The position numbers and the translations under genes are program-made. A DNA stretch of 64,000 bases, from positions 1 to 64,000 of the forward strand of contig NZ_PEBI01000005.1 in NCBI RefSeq assembly GCF_002802875.1, read 5' to 3'. Source of the stretch: Bifidobacterium primatium. Lineage in GTDB: Bacteria > Actinomycetota > Actinomycetes > Actinomycetales > Bifidobacteriaceae. The notes below the pieces were generated by a model. It was not told where the DNA came from. It was given only the letters and a program-made list of their open reading frames with translations, and made no database searches. Positions 25,562 to 37,325 of the stretch are shown here, one piece after another (the first letter of the stretch is position 1; each line of letters begins with the position of its first letter).

Positions 25562-25922
25562 ATTCGCTCCTTTACGAACCGATTGCATGAATCCAATCAA
25601 AAACAGGTGATAAAACGCTACACCATCGTTCTAGGCAATCATTGTAGACCACGAAAGGGAACGCCTCGGCGGGCATCGCACCGGGAGGACGGGAATCACC
25701 GCCGTATCGCACGAAATTGAACGGATGCCCTTGCACGATGCCGGAACGCATGAACACATGTCAAGGATGTCGGGATATGTGAAGACCTAAGTATAGAAGG
25801 CCTGGGTATATGCATCCGTGTGCACGAATACGCCCACGCGAAGGGAACCGACGACCGGAAATCGAAATTCGAAAAAAATCGAGACGGAAAAAGAAAAATA
25901 TAAAAATATAGGAAGAGGAAAA

Positions 25923-26010
25923 GACCCCTACGCACCCGTCAGAGACCACTTACCCTTGCTGCATTCCTGCCCTGGGGGGTTTGGGCGGCATAACGCCGCG
26001 TAGGAGCCGG
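25923..26010 (-). ncRNA. ffs: signal recognition particle RNA (small bacterial type)
   Basis: The minus strand holds the Ffh-binding hairpin sequence CAGGGCAGGAATGCAGCAAG followed by GGTAAGTGG. That tip is closed by a terminal 11-bp stem: GGCTCCTACGC (26008 to 25998) with GCGTAGGGGTC (25933 to 25923). A run of TCTTTTCC follows the 3' end as a terminator. About 88 nt is the normal size for actinobacterial 4.5S RNA. The RNA targets membrane proteins with Ffh. The exact ends are inferred from the stem and the promoter at 26017-26045. The rest of 25562-25922 is AT-rich toward the RNA, with no gene. Confidence 0.9.
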
Positions 26011-26016
26011 TTAGCC

Positions 26017-26045
26017 ACTATACAGCATCGGTCACGACAACACAA
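26017..26045 (-). promoter_or_regulatory. promoter of the SRP RNA
   Basis: TTGTGT (26040-26045) and TATAGT (26017-26022) on the minus strand have 17 bp between them. They place the transcription start near 26010, at the first base pair of the RNA's terminal stem. Confidence 0.6.
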
Positions 26046-26107
26046 CCAAACCGTGCCATGTACCATGGAAAGGCAACCGAACCATGTGAGAAAAGTCGAG
26101 GAAATCC

Positions 26108-27286
26108 ATGGAATTCAATCCGAACAACACCGATCTCGTGATCGTCGGCGCGGGCCTGTTCGGCCTGACCGTCGCGCAGCAGGCGGTCGAGCATGCCGGA
26201 GCCCGCGTGCACATCATCGACGTGCGCGACCACATCGGCGGCAACGCCTACTCGTATTTCGACGACGAGACCGGCATCGAAATCCACAAGTACGGCGCCC
26301 ATCTGTTCCACACATCGAACCGTCGCGTGTGGGAGTACGTCAACCGCTTCACCGAATTCACCGACTACGTGCACCGCGTGTACACGACGCACAACGGCGA
26401 GGTGTTCCCGCTGCCCATCAACCTGGGCACCATCAACCAGTTCTTCCACGCGTCGTACACGCCGGCCGAGGCGAAGAGGCTCATCGAGGAGCAGGCAGGC
26501 GAATACGCCGACATCACGCCGAAGAACCTTGACGAACAGGGCAAGAAGCTCATCGGCAAGCCGCTGTACGAGGCGTTCATCAAGAACTACACGGGCAAGC
26601 AGTGGCAGACCGATCCGGCCGAGCTGCCGGCGAGCATCATCCGCCGACTGCCCATGCGCTACAACTACAACAACCGCTACTTCAAGGACACGTGGGAGGG
26701 CCTGCCGAAGGACGGCTACACCGCATGGTTCGAGAAGATGATCGCCGACCCGCGCATCGAGGTGTCGCTCGGCGTCGACTTCTTCGACGAGTCGCAGCCG
26801 CTGAACAGGAAGGCCATCCAGGCCGCCGGCATCACCGTCGTCTACACCGGCCCCATCGACCGATACTTCGACTACGACCTGGGCGAGCTCAAGTGGCGCA
26901 CGGTCGACTTCAAGGAGCGCCGCTACGACGAGGACGACCACTTCGGCTGCCCGGTGATGAACTACGCCGACGCCGACGTGCCGTACACCCGCGCCATCGA
27001 GTTCAAGAACTTCAACCCCGAGCGCGCCGAGTCGTACAAGCCGGGCAGGACGGTGGTGTGGGAGGAGTACTCGCGCTTCGCCCGTCGCGGCGACGAGCCC
27101 TACTACCCCATCAACACCGAGGACGACAAGAACATCTACGCGCAGTACCAGGCGAAGGCCGCACTGGAGCCGAACACCGTGTTCGGCGGCCGCCTCGGCA
27201 CCTACAAGTACTACGACATGCATCAGGTGATCGACACGGCGCTGACCGCCTACGACGAGCAGGTCGCCCCGCTGCTGCGCAAGTAG
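26108..27286 (+). CDS. glf: UDP-galactopyranose mutase
   Basis: A 392-residue flavoenzyme that interconverts UDP-galactopyranose and UDP-galactofuranose, supplying galactofuranose for cell-surface polysaccharide. The FAD-binding GAGLFGLTVAQQA is near residue 16. The family signature HIGGNAYSYFDDETGIEIH follows, then HKYGAHLFHTSN. The C-terminal FGGRLGTYKYYDMHQVI block is complete. ATG 26108 follows CGAGGAA. It is convergent with the LtaS-like gene, with a shared terminator between. The location beside teichoic-acid-like and peptidoglycan genes fits an envelope role. Confidence 0.96.
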   Translation: MEFNPNNTDLVIVGAGLFGLTVAQQAVEHAGARVHIIDVRDHIGGNAYSYFDDETGIEIHKYGAHLFHTSNRRVWEYVNRFTEFTDYVHRVYTTHNGEVFPLPINLGTINQFFHASYTPAEAKRLIEEQAGEYADITPKNLDEQGKKLIGKPLYEAFIKNYTGKQWQTDPAELPASIIRRLPMRYNYNNRYFKDTWEGLPKDGYTAWFEKMIADPRIEVSLGVDFFDESQPLNRKAIQAAGITVVYTGPIDRYFDYDLGELKWRTVDFKERRYDEDDHFGCPVMNYADADVPYTRAIEFKNFNPERAESYKPGRTVVWEEYSRFARRGDEPYYPINTEDDKNIYAQYQAKAALEPNTVFGGRLGTYKYYDMHQVIDTALTAYDEQVAPLLRK

Positions 27287-27307
27287 CGGACCGAAGGCAG
27301 GCGCCTT

Positions 27308-27406
27308 TCCCTCGTTCGGCCGTTCCCCACGCCGTCGATAATTGGCCGTCACATTGGCGTTGCGGCATGTCTGTCGATGGCACGGGATGGCCGAACGAGG
27401 GATTTT
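27308..27406. terminator. bidirectional terminator between glf and the LtaS-like gene
   Basis: Perfect 14-bp arms TCCCTCGTTCGGCC (27308-27321) and GGCCGAACGAGGGA (27389-27402) are followed by TTTT on the plus strand. The loop is 67 nt, with internal short pairings. Confidence 0.6.
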
Positions 27407-27408
27407 CG

Positions 27409-29724
27409 CTAGTTCTCCTTCTTGGCGACCGGCGACTTGGCGGCGGCAGACGACGACTTCGAGGACGGCTTGGCGGAGGCTTCCACGGGCTCCGCGGGCT
27501 GCGGCACCTGGGCGGCGTTCTTCGTGCCCTCGGTGATGTCGAGCTCCTCTTCCTCCTTGAGCTGCTGCTCCTCGGCGTCCTCCGGCATCGTCATGAAGGA
27601 GGTGTCGCGCAGATAGCCCTTGCCGGCGGTGATGTCGTACTGGATGAGCTTGTAGTCGGCGAGCAGACGCTGCGTCTCCTTGTCGGCCTTCGTCACGTCG
27701 AAGCGGTTGCCGTTCTTGTCGAGGAACAGCGCCTGCCCCTCGGGGATGCGCGACCAGCTCTGGATCTTGTTCACCACCGGCGGCTCCATGGCCGGCACCT
27801 TGCCGTGCAGTTCGGTGAGGAACGCCAGATACGGGCTCACCTTCGCGTTCATGTGCTCGGCGGTCTGCGCCATGAAGTAGTTCGGCGACGTGATCTCGCT
27901 GGAACTCGCCGGCAGTTTCGTGCCACGCGACTCCGAGGCCTTGTTCGACCAGATGAAGTAGTCGGTCTCGTGCAGCGCCACCGAATTGTCGGCGTCGGCG
28001 GAGGCCGAGGCGTAGATGCCCGGCAGATGGTCGCCGTAGAAGATCACCGTGATCGGCTTGTTGATGTTGTTGAGCTGGTCGAGGAAGCTCTTCGTGGCCT
28101 GATCGGTGTATTCCACGCCCTTCGCATACGTCTGGATCTGCGTGGTCTCGTCGAGGCCCAACGGCTGGCTCGAGTCCTTGCTCGCGGCCTTGAACTCGTT
28201 GTTGAGATACCAGTTGTCGTAGTTCATGTGGTTCTGCATCGTGAGCACCGAAAGGAACTGGCTCTTGTCGGTGTCAATCTTCTCAAGCAGACTCTGGTAC
28301 GCCGAGGAGTCCTTGACGTACGGGGAGTTGTCGATGCGGTCCTGATGCGCGATGACGTCGGGCTCGTTGAGCGTCCAGAAGTGCGCGAACCCGAACTTCC
28401 TGTAGTTCTCGCGGCGCGAGTACATCGACGACTCGTACGGATGGAACGCCTGCGAATCCTTGCCGCCGTTCCATATCTGGTTGAACGTGGGCGTCCAGTC
28501 GAGCTTCGAGATGAGCTGCTGATACGGCGAGGTAAGCGAGGCGTCGAAATTCGCCATCGACAGGCCGGTCATGGCCATGAACTCCATGTTGGCCGTGCCA
28601 CCGCCGTATCCGGCCGACAGCATCCGTCCCGACGTGGTCTGCGCCTTGACATTCCGGATGTTCGGCATCGGATCCTTGTTGAGCGACAGTCCGGGCACGC
28701 GCGTCGGGTCGGAGAACGATTCCGAAAGCACCATGATCACCGTGCTGTCGGTGAGATTGGAGGCGCGGTCCTTGTTGATCTCGCGGGCCTCCTTGGCGTA
28801 GCGTCGGGCGATCTTCTTCATCGTGGCCTTGGAGTAGTTCGCCGGCTCGTCCATGACCTTCGGGTTGACGAACCTCGCGAAGCCCATGAGCGTGCCGTTC
28901 GCCTGCGCATCCTCGACGGAATCCCACAGCTTCGGCGAATCGCCGAACGACTGCGCGAAATTGTAGGACCATGCGCTCGTCGTGCCGAGGCCCGCCGTGA
29001 ACAGACCGAGGAACAGGGCCGGCAGCACGAACAGCAGCAGCCTCGCGGTGATGGTGAGGTTGCGGTTCTCGAAGCGGATGAAGCTGCGACGGCCGTCGCG
29101 ATGCTTCAGCGAATAGCAGATGACGATCATCGCCAGGAAGAATATGGCCGCCGACATGAATATTCGCGAGGCGCCGGTCGGTATGAACTCCGCCATATTG
29201 CCGGTGTCGCTTTTGAGGAAGCTCAGATCCGAGGGTTTGACGGTCTCGTAGCGCGCACCCACCTTGAACCGTTCCACGACCGCGCAGAATCCGACGATCG
29301 ACAGGAACACGGGCGTCGCCACCCAGAACCGGTTGATAAGCACGAGCACGAGCAGGTATATCAGGCCGAGCAGCAGCAGATTCAGCAGGAACTGGAACTG
29401 CTGGCCGGTCCACATCTTCGAGATGAAGCCGCCGAAGCCTCGCAGCGGCTCGACGGTCCATACGCTCCATTGCAGCAGTCCGACGGCGACGATGTCGACC
29501 GCGAGGAACGCGATGAGATACGCCCACCACGGGAACGGACGATGCTGCGCGGTGCCGGCGTTGAGCGGCAGTCCGATGCCCGAACGGTCGACGTCGTCGG
29601 AATCGATGACGGCGTCGGCGACCGCGTCATCGACGGCCACGCCGGCGGCCGCCATGTCGGCGCCGCCCTCGCCGTCGATCGGCGACGACGAATCATCGGT
29701 CACGTTCTTGCGTTCCTCGGTCAC
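27409..29724 (-). CDS. LtaS-like membrane sulfatase-fold phosphotransferase
   Basis: About 771 residues. After a charged N-terminus come about five membrane helices (WWAYLIAFLAVDIVAVGLLQ onward). An extracellular alkaline-phosphatase/sulfatase-fold domain follows, as in lipoteichoic acid synthase. Its metal and nucleophile positions are visible: VLSESFSD (Glu), GGGTANMEF (Thr nucleophile), and ITVIFYGDHLPG (Asp-His). LtaS transfers glycerol phosphate from phosphatidylglycerol to a glycolipid anchor; I infer the same chemistry here. I chose GTG 29724 behind GAAGGAG. The C-terminus is Lys/Ser/Ala-rich. It is divergent from the penicillin-binding protein gene. Confidence 0.88.
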   Translation of the reverse strand: MTEERKNVTDDSSSPIDGEGGADMAAAGVAVDDAVADAVIDSDDVDRSGIGLPLNAGTAQHRPFPWWAYLIAFLAVDIVAVGLLQWSVWTVEPLRGFGGFISKMWTGQQFQFLLNLLLLGLIYLLVLVLINRFWVATPVFLSIVGFCAVVERFKVGARYETVKPSDLSFLKSDTGNMAEFIPTGASRIFMSAAIFFLAMIVICYSLKHRDGRRSFIRFENRNLTITARLLLFVLPALFLGLFTAGLGTTSAWSYNFAQSFGDSPKLWDSVEDAQANGTLMGFARFVNPKVMDEPANYSKATMKKIARRYAKEAREINKDRASNLTDSTVIMVLSESFSDPTRVPGLSLNKDPMPNIRNVKAQTTSGRMLSAGYGGGTANMEFMAMTGLSMANFDASLTSPYQQLISKLDWTPTFNQIWNGGKDSQAFHPYESSMYSRRENYRKFGFAHFWTLNEPDVIAHQDRIDNSPYVKDSSAYQSLLEKIDTDKSQFLSVLTMQNHMNYDNWYLNNEFKAASKDSSQPLGLDETTQIQTYAKGVEYTDQATKSFLDQLNNINKPITVIFYGDHLPGIYASASADADNSVALHETDYFIWSNKASESRGTKLPASSSEITSPNYFMAQTAEHMNAKVSPYLAFLTELHGKVPAMEPPVVNKIQSWSRIPEGQALFLDKNGNRFDVTKADKETQRLLADYKLIQYDITAGKGYLRDTSFMTMPEDAEEQQLKEEEELDITEGTKNAAQVPQPAEPVEASAKPSSKSSSAAAKSPVAKKEN

Positions 29725-29993
29725 GCGCAGCACTCCTTCGCATCGTGATGGCAAGCAGGCGTCATCGACGGGGTCGAACCGCCCTGCGGGTAAACTTGCG
29801 GCAAACGGCCGGCAAATCAACCTCACTGTAGTCCGCACATGCGGCGGCGTGAAGCAATATAGTGGAAAAACCTGAGAATATACACCTTTATCTTGTGGAT
29901 TCCTTGCAAAAACACCGTGTTTTCGTACGGAAAGTATGAACGTTTCCCCACCGGCCGAATGATTTCAAAGCTTGCGGGAGTAGCCTGAGGGGC

Positions 29994-32312
29994 ATGGCTT
30001 CTCAGACTCGTCGATCCATCAGATCAGCTAGCGGACGATCGGTGTCGTCGTCGGCACCGGCCTCGTTCCCGGCCTCGGGCCCCGCTCCGCAGACGACCGC
30101 GGTAAAACCGTCGCGCCGCAACCGATCGCACAAACCGCCGAAGAAGAACAAGAAGAAGCATCGCATTCTCAAGTGGATTCTCGGCTTCATCGCGCTGTGC
30201 CTTGCGGCCGGCATCGGCCTGTTCGCCTACCTCTACATCACCACGGAGGTGCCGAACCCCGAGAACATCGCGCTGGCCGAGAAAACCACCGTCTACTACA
30301 ACGACGGCAAAAGCGAGATCGGCAGCTTCGCCGAGCAGAACCGCGAGATCATCGACTGCTCCGTGCTGCCGGATTACGTGGGCAACGCCATCGTGGCCTC
30401 GGAGAACCGCACGTTCTGGTCCGACAGCGGCATCGACCTCAAGGGCATCGGCCGCGCGCTCGTGAACAACGTGACCAAGGGCACGAGGCAGGGCGGCTCG
30501 ACGATCACCCAGCAGTACGCGGAACGCTATTATCTCGGCGAGACCACGACGTACAAGGGCAAGATCAAGGAGGCGTTCCTCGCCCTGAAGATCGCGCAGA
30601 CGCAGGACAAGGACACCGTGCTGTGCAACTACATGAACACCATCTACCTCGGCCGTAACGCCTACGGCATCCAGGCCGCGGCGAAGTCGTACTTCAACAA
30701 GGACGCGAAGGACCTGACGCTTTCCGAGGCGGCGATGCTGGCCGGCATCATCCCCTCGCCGAACAACTGGGATCCGGCCGTCAGCAAGGTCTCGGCGCAG
30801 AAGCGCTTCAACCGCGTGCTCAACATCATGCGCGAGGACGGCTACATCTCGGCCAAGGACAAGAGCTCGGCCAAGCTGCCCGACACCGTCAAGCAGAAGA
30901 CCGACAACATCTACCAGGGCACCAAGGGCTATCTGCTCATGATGGTGCGCAACGAACTCGTGAACTCGAAGGCGTTCACCACGACCGACATCGACACCGG
31001 CGGCTACAAGATCATCACCACGATCGACAAGGCCAAGCAGGACCTGATGTACAAGACCGCCACGCCCACCGACACCTCGAAGGGCATCCCGGACGGCGTG
31101 CAGGTCGGCGGCATCTCGGTGAACCCGAAGACCGGCGCCATCATCTCGATATACGGCGGCGAGGACTACCTCAAGCACCAGCTCAACAACGCCACGCAGG
31201 CGACGTACGAGATCGGCTCGACCATGAAGCCGTTCGTGCTGCTCTCCACGGTGCAGAAGGGCGTGAGTCTCAACACCGTGTTCAACGGCAATTCGCCGCG
31301 CTCGTTCCCCGGCATCACCACGCCGATGACCAACTCGGGCGGCGTGAGCTACGGCTACATCAACCTGTATCAGGCGACGGCCAACTCGGTGAACACCGTG
31401 TACATGGACCTGGCGCAGCATCTCGGCTCGCAGACCATCATCGACACGGCTCACACGGCCGGCATCAAGGGCACGATCGCGAACGACGCCTACACGGCGC
31501 TCGGCAACTCCGGCCTGAGCGTGCTCGACGTCTCGCGCGGCTTCGCCACCATCGCCAACGGCGGCAAGAAGCCGACCGTGCACATCGTGGGCAAGGTGAC
31601 CAACTCGCAGAACAAGGACCTCTACACCGGCCCGACGTCGAGCGAGCGCGTGTTCGACTCGAACGACGTGGCGCTGGTGACGAAGGCCATGGAAGGCGTC
31701 ATCCAGTACGGCACCGGTTCCGAGGCGAGCTCCATCGGCAAGACGATGGCCGGCAAGTCCGGTACGGCAAACGACGCGAAGGCCGTGAGCTTCGTGGGCT
31801 TCACGCCCTCGACGCTGACCATCTTCGCCATGTGGAACCCCGGCAAGGACGGCTCCGCACAGGAGATGCCGACGTTCAGTGGATACCAGTACGGCATGGG
31901 CTTCCCCGCGCATCTGTTCACGCTGTATATGTCGCAGGCGCTTGAGGGCGTGGAGGACGAGCAGTTCCCCGAGGCCACCGACGATGGCACCGTGGGCGGC
32001 ACGGACGGCACCTGGGGCACCGGCAGCGGCTCCTCGTACTCGGGCGGCTCGAGCTCCGGCAACAGCTACCAGAACGGCGAGGAGGAGTCGAACGGTGAAT
32101 CCGAAAGCGGCTCCGGCACCGAGAGCGGCAACGGTTCGAGTACCACGCCGTCGCCCTCACAGAGCGAAAGCACACAGACGCAGGAGCAGCAGAGCCAAGA
32201 GAATCAGCAGCAACAGGAGCAGCAGCAGGAGCAAAACCAGCAACAACAGCAGGGACAGCAACAACAGGGGCAGCAGAGCCAGCAGCAAAGCACCCAGAGC
32301 AACTCCCAGTAG
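29994..32312 (+). CDS. class A penicillin-binding protein
   Basis: A 772-residue bifunctional peptidoglycan synthase. The cytoplasmic tail is basic, followed by one membrane anchor (about residues 60-85). The glycosyltransferase domain contains SENRTFWSD with its catalytic glutamate, GGSTITQQYAE and ALKIAQTQ. The transpeptidase domain has the nucleophile in GSTMKPF, then SVN and KSGTAN. The last 100 or so residues form a Gly/Ser linker followed by an extreme Gln-rich tail from CAG/CAA codons, probably outside the membrane. ATG 29994 follows GAGGGG. The partner genes are glf and the LtaS-like enzyme. Confidence 0.95.
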   Translation: MASQTRRSIRSASGRSVSSSAPASFPASGPAPQTTAVKPSRRNRSHKPPKKNKKKHRILKWILGFIALCLAAGIGLFAYLYITTEVPNPENIALAEKTTVYYNDGKSEIGSFAEQNREIIDCSVLPDYVGNAIVASENRTFWSDSGIDLKGIGRALVNNVTKGTRQGGSTITQQYAERYYLGETTTYKGKIKEAFLALKIAQTQDKDTVLCNYMNTIYLGRNAYGIQAAAKSYFNKDAKDLTLSEAAMLAGIIPSPNNWDPAVSKVSAQKRFNRVLNIMREDGYISAKDKSSAKLPDTVKQKTDNIYQGTKGYLLMMVRNELVNSKAFTTTDIDTGGYKIITTIDKAKQDLMYKTATPTDTSKGIPDGVQVGGISVNPKTGAIISIYGGEDYLKHQLNNATQATYEIGSTMKPFVLLSTVQKGVSLNTVFNGNSPRSFPGITTPMTNSGGVSYGYINLYQATANSVNTVYMDLAQHLGSQTIIDTAHTAGIKGTIANDAYTALGNSGLSVLDVSRGFATIANGGKKPTVHIVGKVTNSQNKDLYTGPTSSERVFDSNDVALVTKAMEGVIQYGTGSEASSIGKTMAGKSGTANDAKAVSFVGFTPSTLTIFAMWNPGKDGSAQEMPTFSGYQYGMGFPAHLFTLYMSQALEGVEDEQFPEATDDGTVGGTDGTWGTGSGSSYSGGSSSGNSYQNGEEESNGESESGSGTESGNGSSTTPSPSQSESTQTQEQQSQENQQQQEQQQEQNQQQQQGQQQQGQQSQQQSTQSNSQ

Positions 32313-32336
32313 TGTCCGCAACGGGTTCACATGGGT

Positions 32337-32402
32337 TTGTGGGTCTGTCGCATACATGAGAAGCCGGTTTTCGGTGTCCTCGTGTATGCGGCAGACCCAC
32401 AA
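32337..32402. repeat. 26-bp-arm hairpin after the PBP gene
   Basis: The arms at 32337-32362 (beginning TTGTGGGTCTGTCGCATACA) and 32377-32402 pair with only a few G-U or transition mismatches around a 14-nt loop. It starts 25 bp after the PBP stop. The arm end CAGACCCACAA recurs as a motif at 59580-59764. Confidence 0.65.
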
Positions 32403-32470
32403 CGTTATTGATGAACTGTTCGGGCCCGCGAACCAGGCCCATGCACAAACCGGCCGGCTTATATGACGAG

Positions 32471-32508
32471 AGGGGCCGGACCATTCTCCAGGGAATGGTC
32501 CGGCCCCT
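32471..32508. terminator. bidirectional terminator between PBP and leuA
   Basis: A perfect 16-bp stem, AGGGGCCGGACCATTC and its complement, has a 6-nt loop, between convergent genes. With the hairpin at 32337-32402 it accounts for most of the 302-bp gap 32313-32614. Confidence 0.7.
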
Positions 32509-32614
32509 CCTGTCTATCGATCTTCCATCGACCGCCTATCGGTCCGTCCGATCCACTGAGCCAACGGACTCAACGGGCTGGTCGCAAGGCGGCCTTGTCC
32601 AACCGACGTCCGGC

Positions 32615-35547
<2,933 letters not shown>

Positions 35548-35581
35548 CCTCTGCTCCCTATTATGGTTATGCCCACAACAT

Positions 35582-35685
35582 GAGTTGTGAGGCTTCGTTG
35601 TGGCAAAACGACGGTTCGGCACCCCGAAAACGTTGCAATTTCGTGGAGACGAATAGCCGGCACGAAAAACCAAACCTCACAACTC
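35582..35685. repeat. CGAGTTGTG-type element, copy A
   Basis: An 11-bp perfect inverted repeat, GAGTTGTGAGG (35582-35592) and CCTCACAACTC (35675-35685), bounds a 104-bp segment between the kinase and regulator genes. The left 15 bases match copy C at 59060 exactly. Confidence 0.65.
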
Positions 35686-35691
35686 GCCGTT

Positions 35692-36960
35692 TCAGCCCTG
35701 CATCGGCTGGGCGAGCCGCACCTCGGTGCCCCATCCGGGTCGGGAGACGATTTCCGCAGTGCCGCCGGCGCGTTTCATCCGGCCGAGAATCGACTCCTTG
35801 ACACCCAAATGGCCGACCGGCAGCCGTCCCGCATCGAATCCCTCGCCGTGGTCGCGTACGAACAGCTGCACCCTGTCGCCGCCGACCTCCATATATACGG
35901 AGATCGGCGCGGCGCCGTGCTTGGCTGCGTTGGTCATGGCCTCGGATGCAGCGTAGAGCAATGATTCCAATTCCGGCGTATACGCGCACTCCCCCACCAC
36001 GACCACATCGATGGGCTTCTCCTGCGCGTCCTCCACGCCGGCGGCGACGCGTTTGACCACGCGGGAGAACGGCTCCGGGGACGATGACGGCCCGGGGACC
36101 GGGATGCCGACGATGGGCGCGCCCGACGGCGGGCGCATCCGCCGCAACGCATCCGCGGAGACACGACCCATGGTTTCGCCCCCGCTGCCGGCAACATTGC
36201 CGACGCCACCGACGCCGACCGACGAGGCCGCCGCCTCCGGATCGCCATACAGCCATTCGCGCAGCTCGCGCTCCTGCGCACGGGCGAGCGCCGCCACCTT
36301 CGCGGAATCGCCGGACTGCATCTGGATCAGCGCGAGCGTCTGCAGTACGGAGTCGTGCAGTCGGGAGGCGATGTCGGCGCGCAGCTCCTCGCGGGCGGTC
36401 CGGGCCCGCTGCATGCCCAGGTCGGAGACCAGACTGATCCACCACGGTGCGACGATCACGCCCAATGCGGCGATCATCACCAGTCCGGCGACCGCCCCCT
36501 GAAACAGCGGGATCAGACGGATGACGGTGCTGAACATCACCAGCACGCCGATGATGGCGGCCGCCATGCCGGCGACCATGACGACGATGGTGAGACGGCT
36601 CGTATGCGTCTCGGGATGCAGACGGTCGTCCATGACGAAGCTCATCTGGGTCCATCCGACGGTCACGCCGATGAACACCAGGGCCAGGCCGACCACCACG
36701 CGCACGGGCAATCCGGCGACGACGCCCAATACCGCCAGCCCGACGGACAATACGCCGACCAGCGCGGTGATGGCGCCGACGGTCGCCGGCCGCACGTTGC
36801 GCTGCGACTCCTGCATACGGCTCGCCGCGTCGACGAGCGAGCTCAGCGTGGTGCGGCGCAACGGCGAATCATAGGAGGCGGATGCGGGATCGGGGCCCTT
36901 GGCCCGGCGTTGAGACGTCGAACCGTTCGAGTCATGCGACCGCAGGTCGTTGTCGTTCAT
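35692..36960 (-). CDS. PspC-associated sensor histidine kinase
   Basis: A 422-residue membrane kinase of the HisKA_3 (NarX/DesK-like) class. Four hydrophobic segments (about residues 62-175) are followed by the dimerisation helix with H202 in SRLHDSVLQTLALIQ. A long Gly/Pro-rich spacer precedes the ATPase domain, whose N-box ASEAMTNAAKHG and G-box VRDHGEGFDAGRLPVGHLG are intact. There is no extracellular sensor domain, so signals probably come from the membrane. ATG 36960 follows GGAGCGGGG. It is divergent from the PspC-domain gene, a frequent arrangement in actinobacteria. Confidence 0.92.
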   Translation of the reverse strand: MNDNDLRSHDSNGSTSQRRAKGPDPASASYDSPLRRTTLSSLVDAASRMQESQRNVRPATVGAITALVGVLSVGLAVLGVVAGLPVRVVVGLALVFIGVTVGWTQMSFVMDDRLHPETHTSRLTIVVMVAGMAAAIIGVLVMFSTVIRLIPLFQGAVAGLVMIAALGVIVAPWWISLVSDLGMQRARTAREELRADIASRLHDSVLQTLALIQMQSGDSAKVAALARAQERELREWLYGDPEAAASSVGVGGVGNVAGSGGETMGRVSADALRRMRPPSGAPIVGIPVPGPSSSPEPFSRVVKRVAAGVEDAQEKPIDVVVVGECAYTPELESLLYAASEAMTNAAKHGAAPISVYMEVGGDRVQLFVRDHGEGFDAGRLPVGHLGVKESILGRMKRAGGTAEIVSRPGWGTEVRLAQPMQG

Positions 36961-37325
36961 ATCCCCGCTCCTTCGTGCCCGTATCATCGTCCTTCCGCAG
37001 TGCCTGCGGCGGCCCGCCGAGCGGCATCAGGCCATCAGACCGTTGTGCCGTCGGGTGCGACCGCAGGAAATAGCGACGTCCGTTCCGCCCCCAACTCTAA
37101 CAACCCTCGCGCCTGCCGATCACGGGATTTCGGGGTTCCCGCCCGCGAATCAGGGAACGTTCAGGGTGTTCCCCCATAGCGGCCGGCGCGCTTTCGAGGT
37201 GGAATGGAATCAACATCGGAACAGGTCTGACGACTGATGGCCGGAGCACGAAGCCGGCATCATCGAGCAACCCCGGAAAGACAGATCCGAAAAATGCAAG
37301 CCCAGAGAGATTGGATGTGAGAGCA
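36961..37325. promoter_or_regulatory. divergent promoter region, kinase/PspC
   Basis: 365 bp without a gene between divergent starts, so it must hold both promoters and probably the regulator's binding site. The only small palindrome noted is CCGCAG-TGC-CTGCGG near 36997. No promoter could be placed with confidence. Confidence 0.4.

Noticed and set aside
26602-29748. 1048-codon open frame on the plus strand across glf and the LtaS-like gene
   Set aside because: It is the shadow of two well-supported genes; its composition is Arg/Gly/His-rich antisense translation with no recognisable domain.
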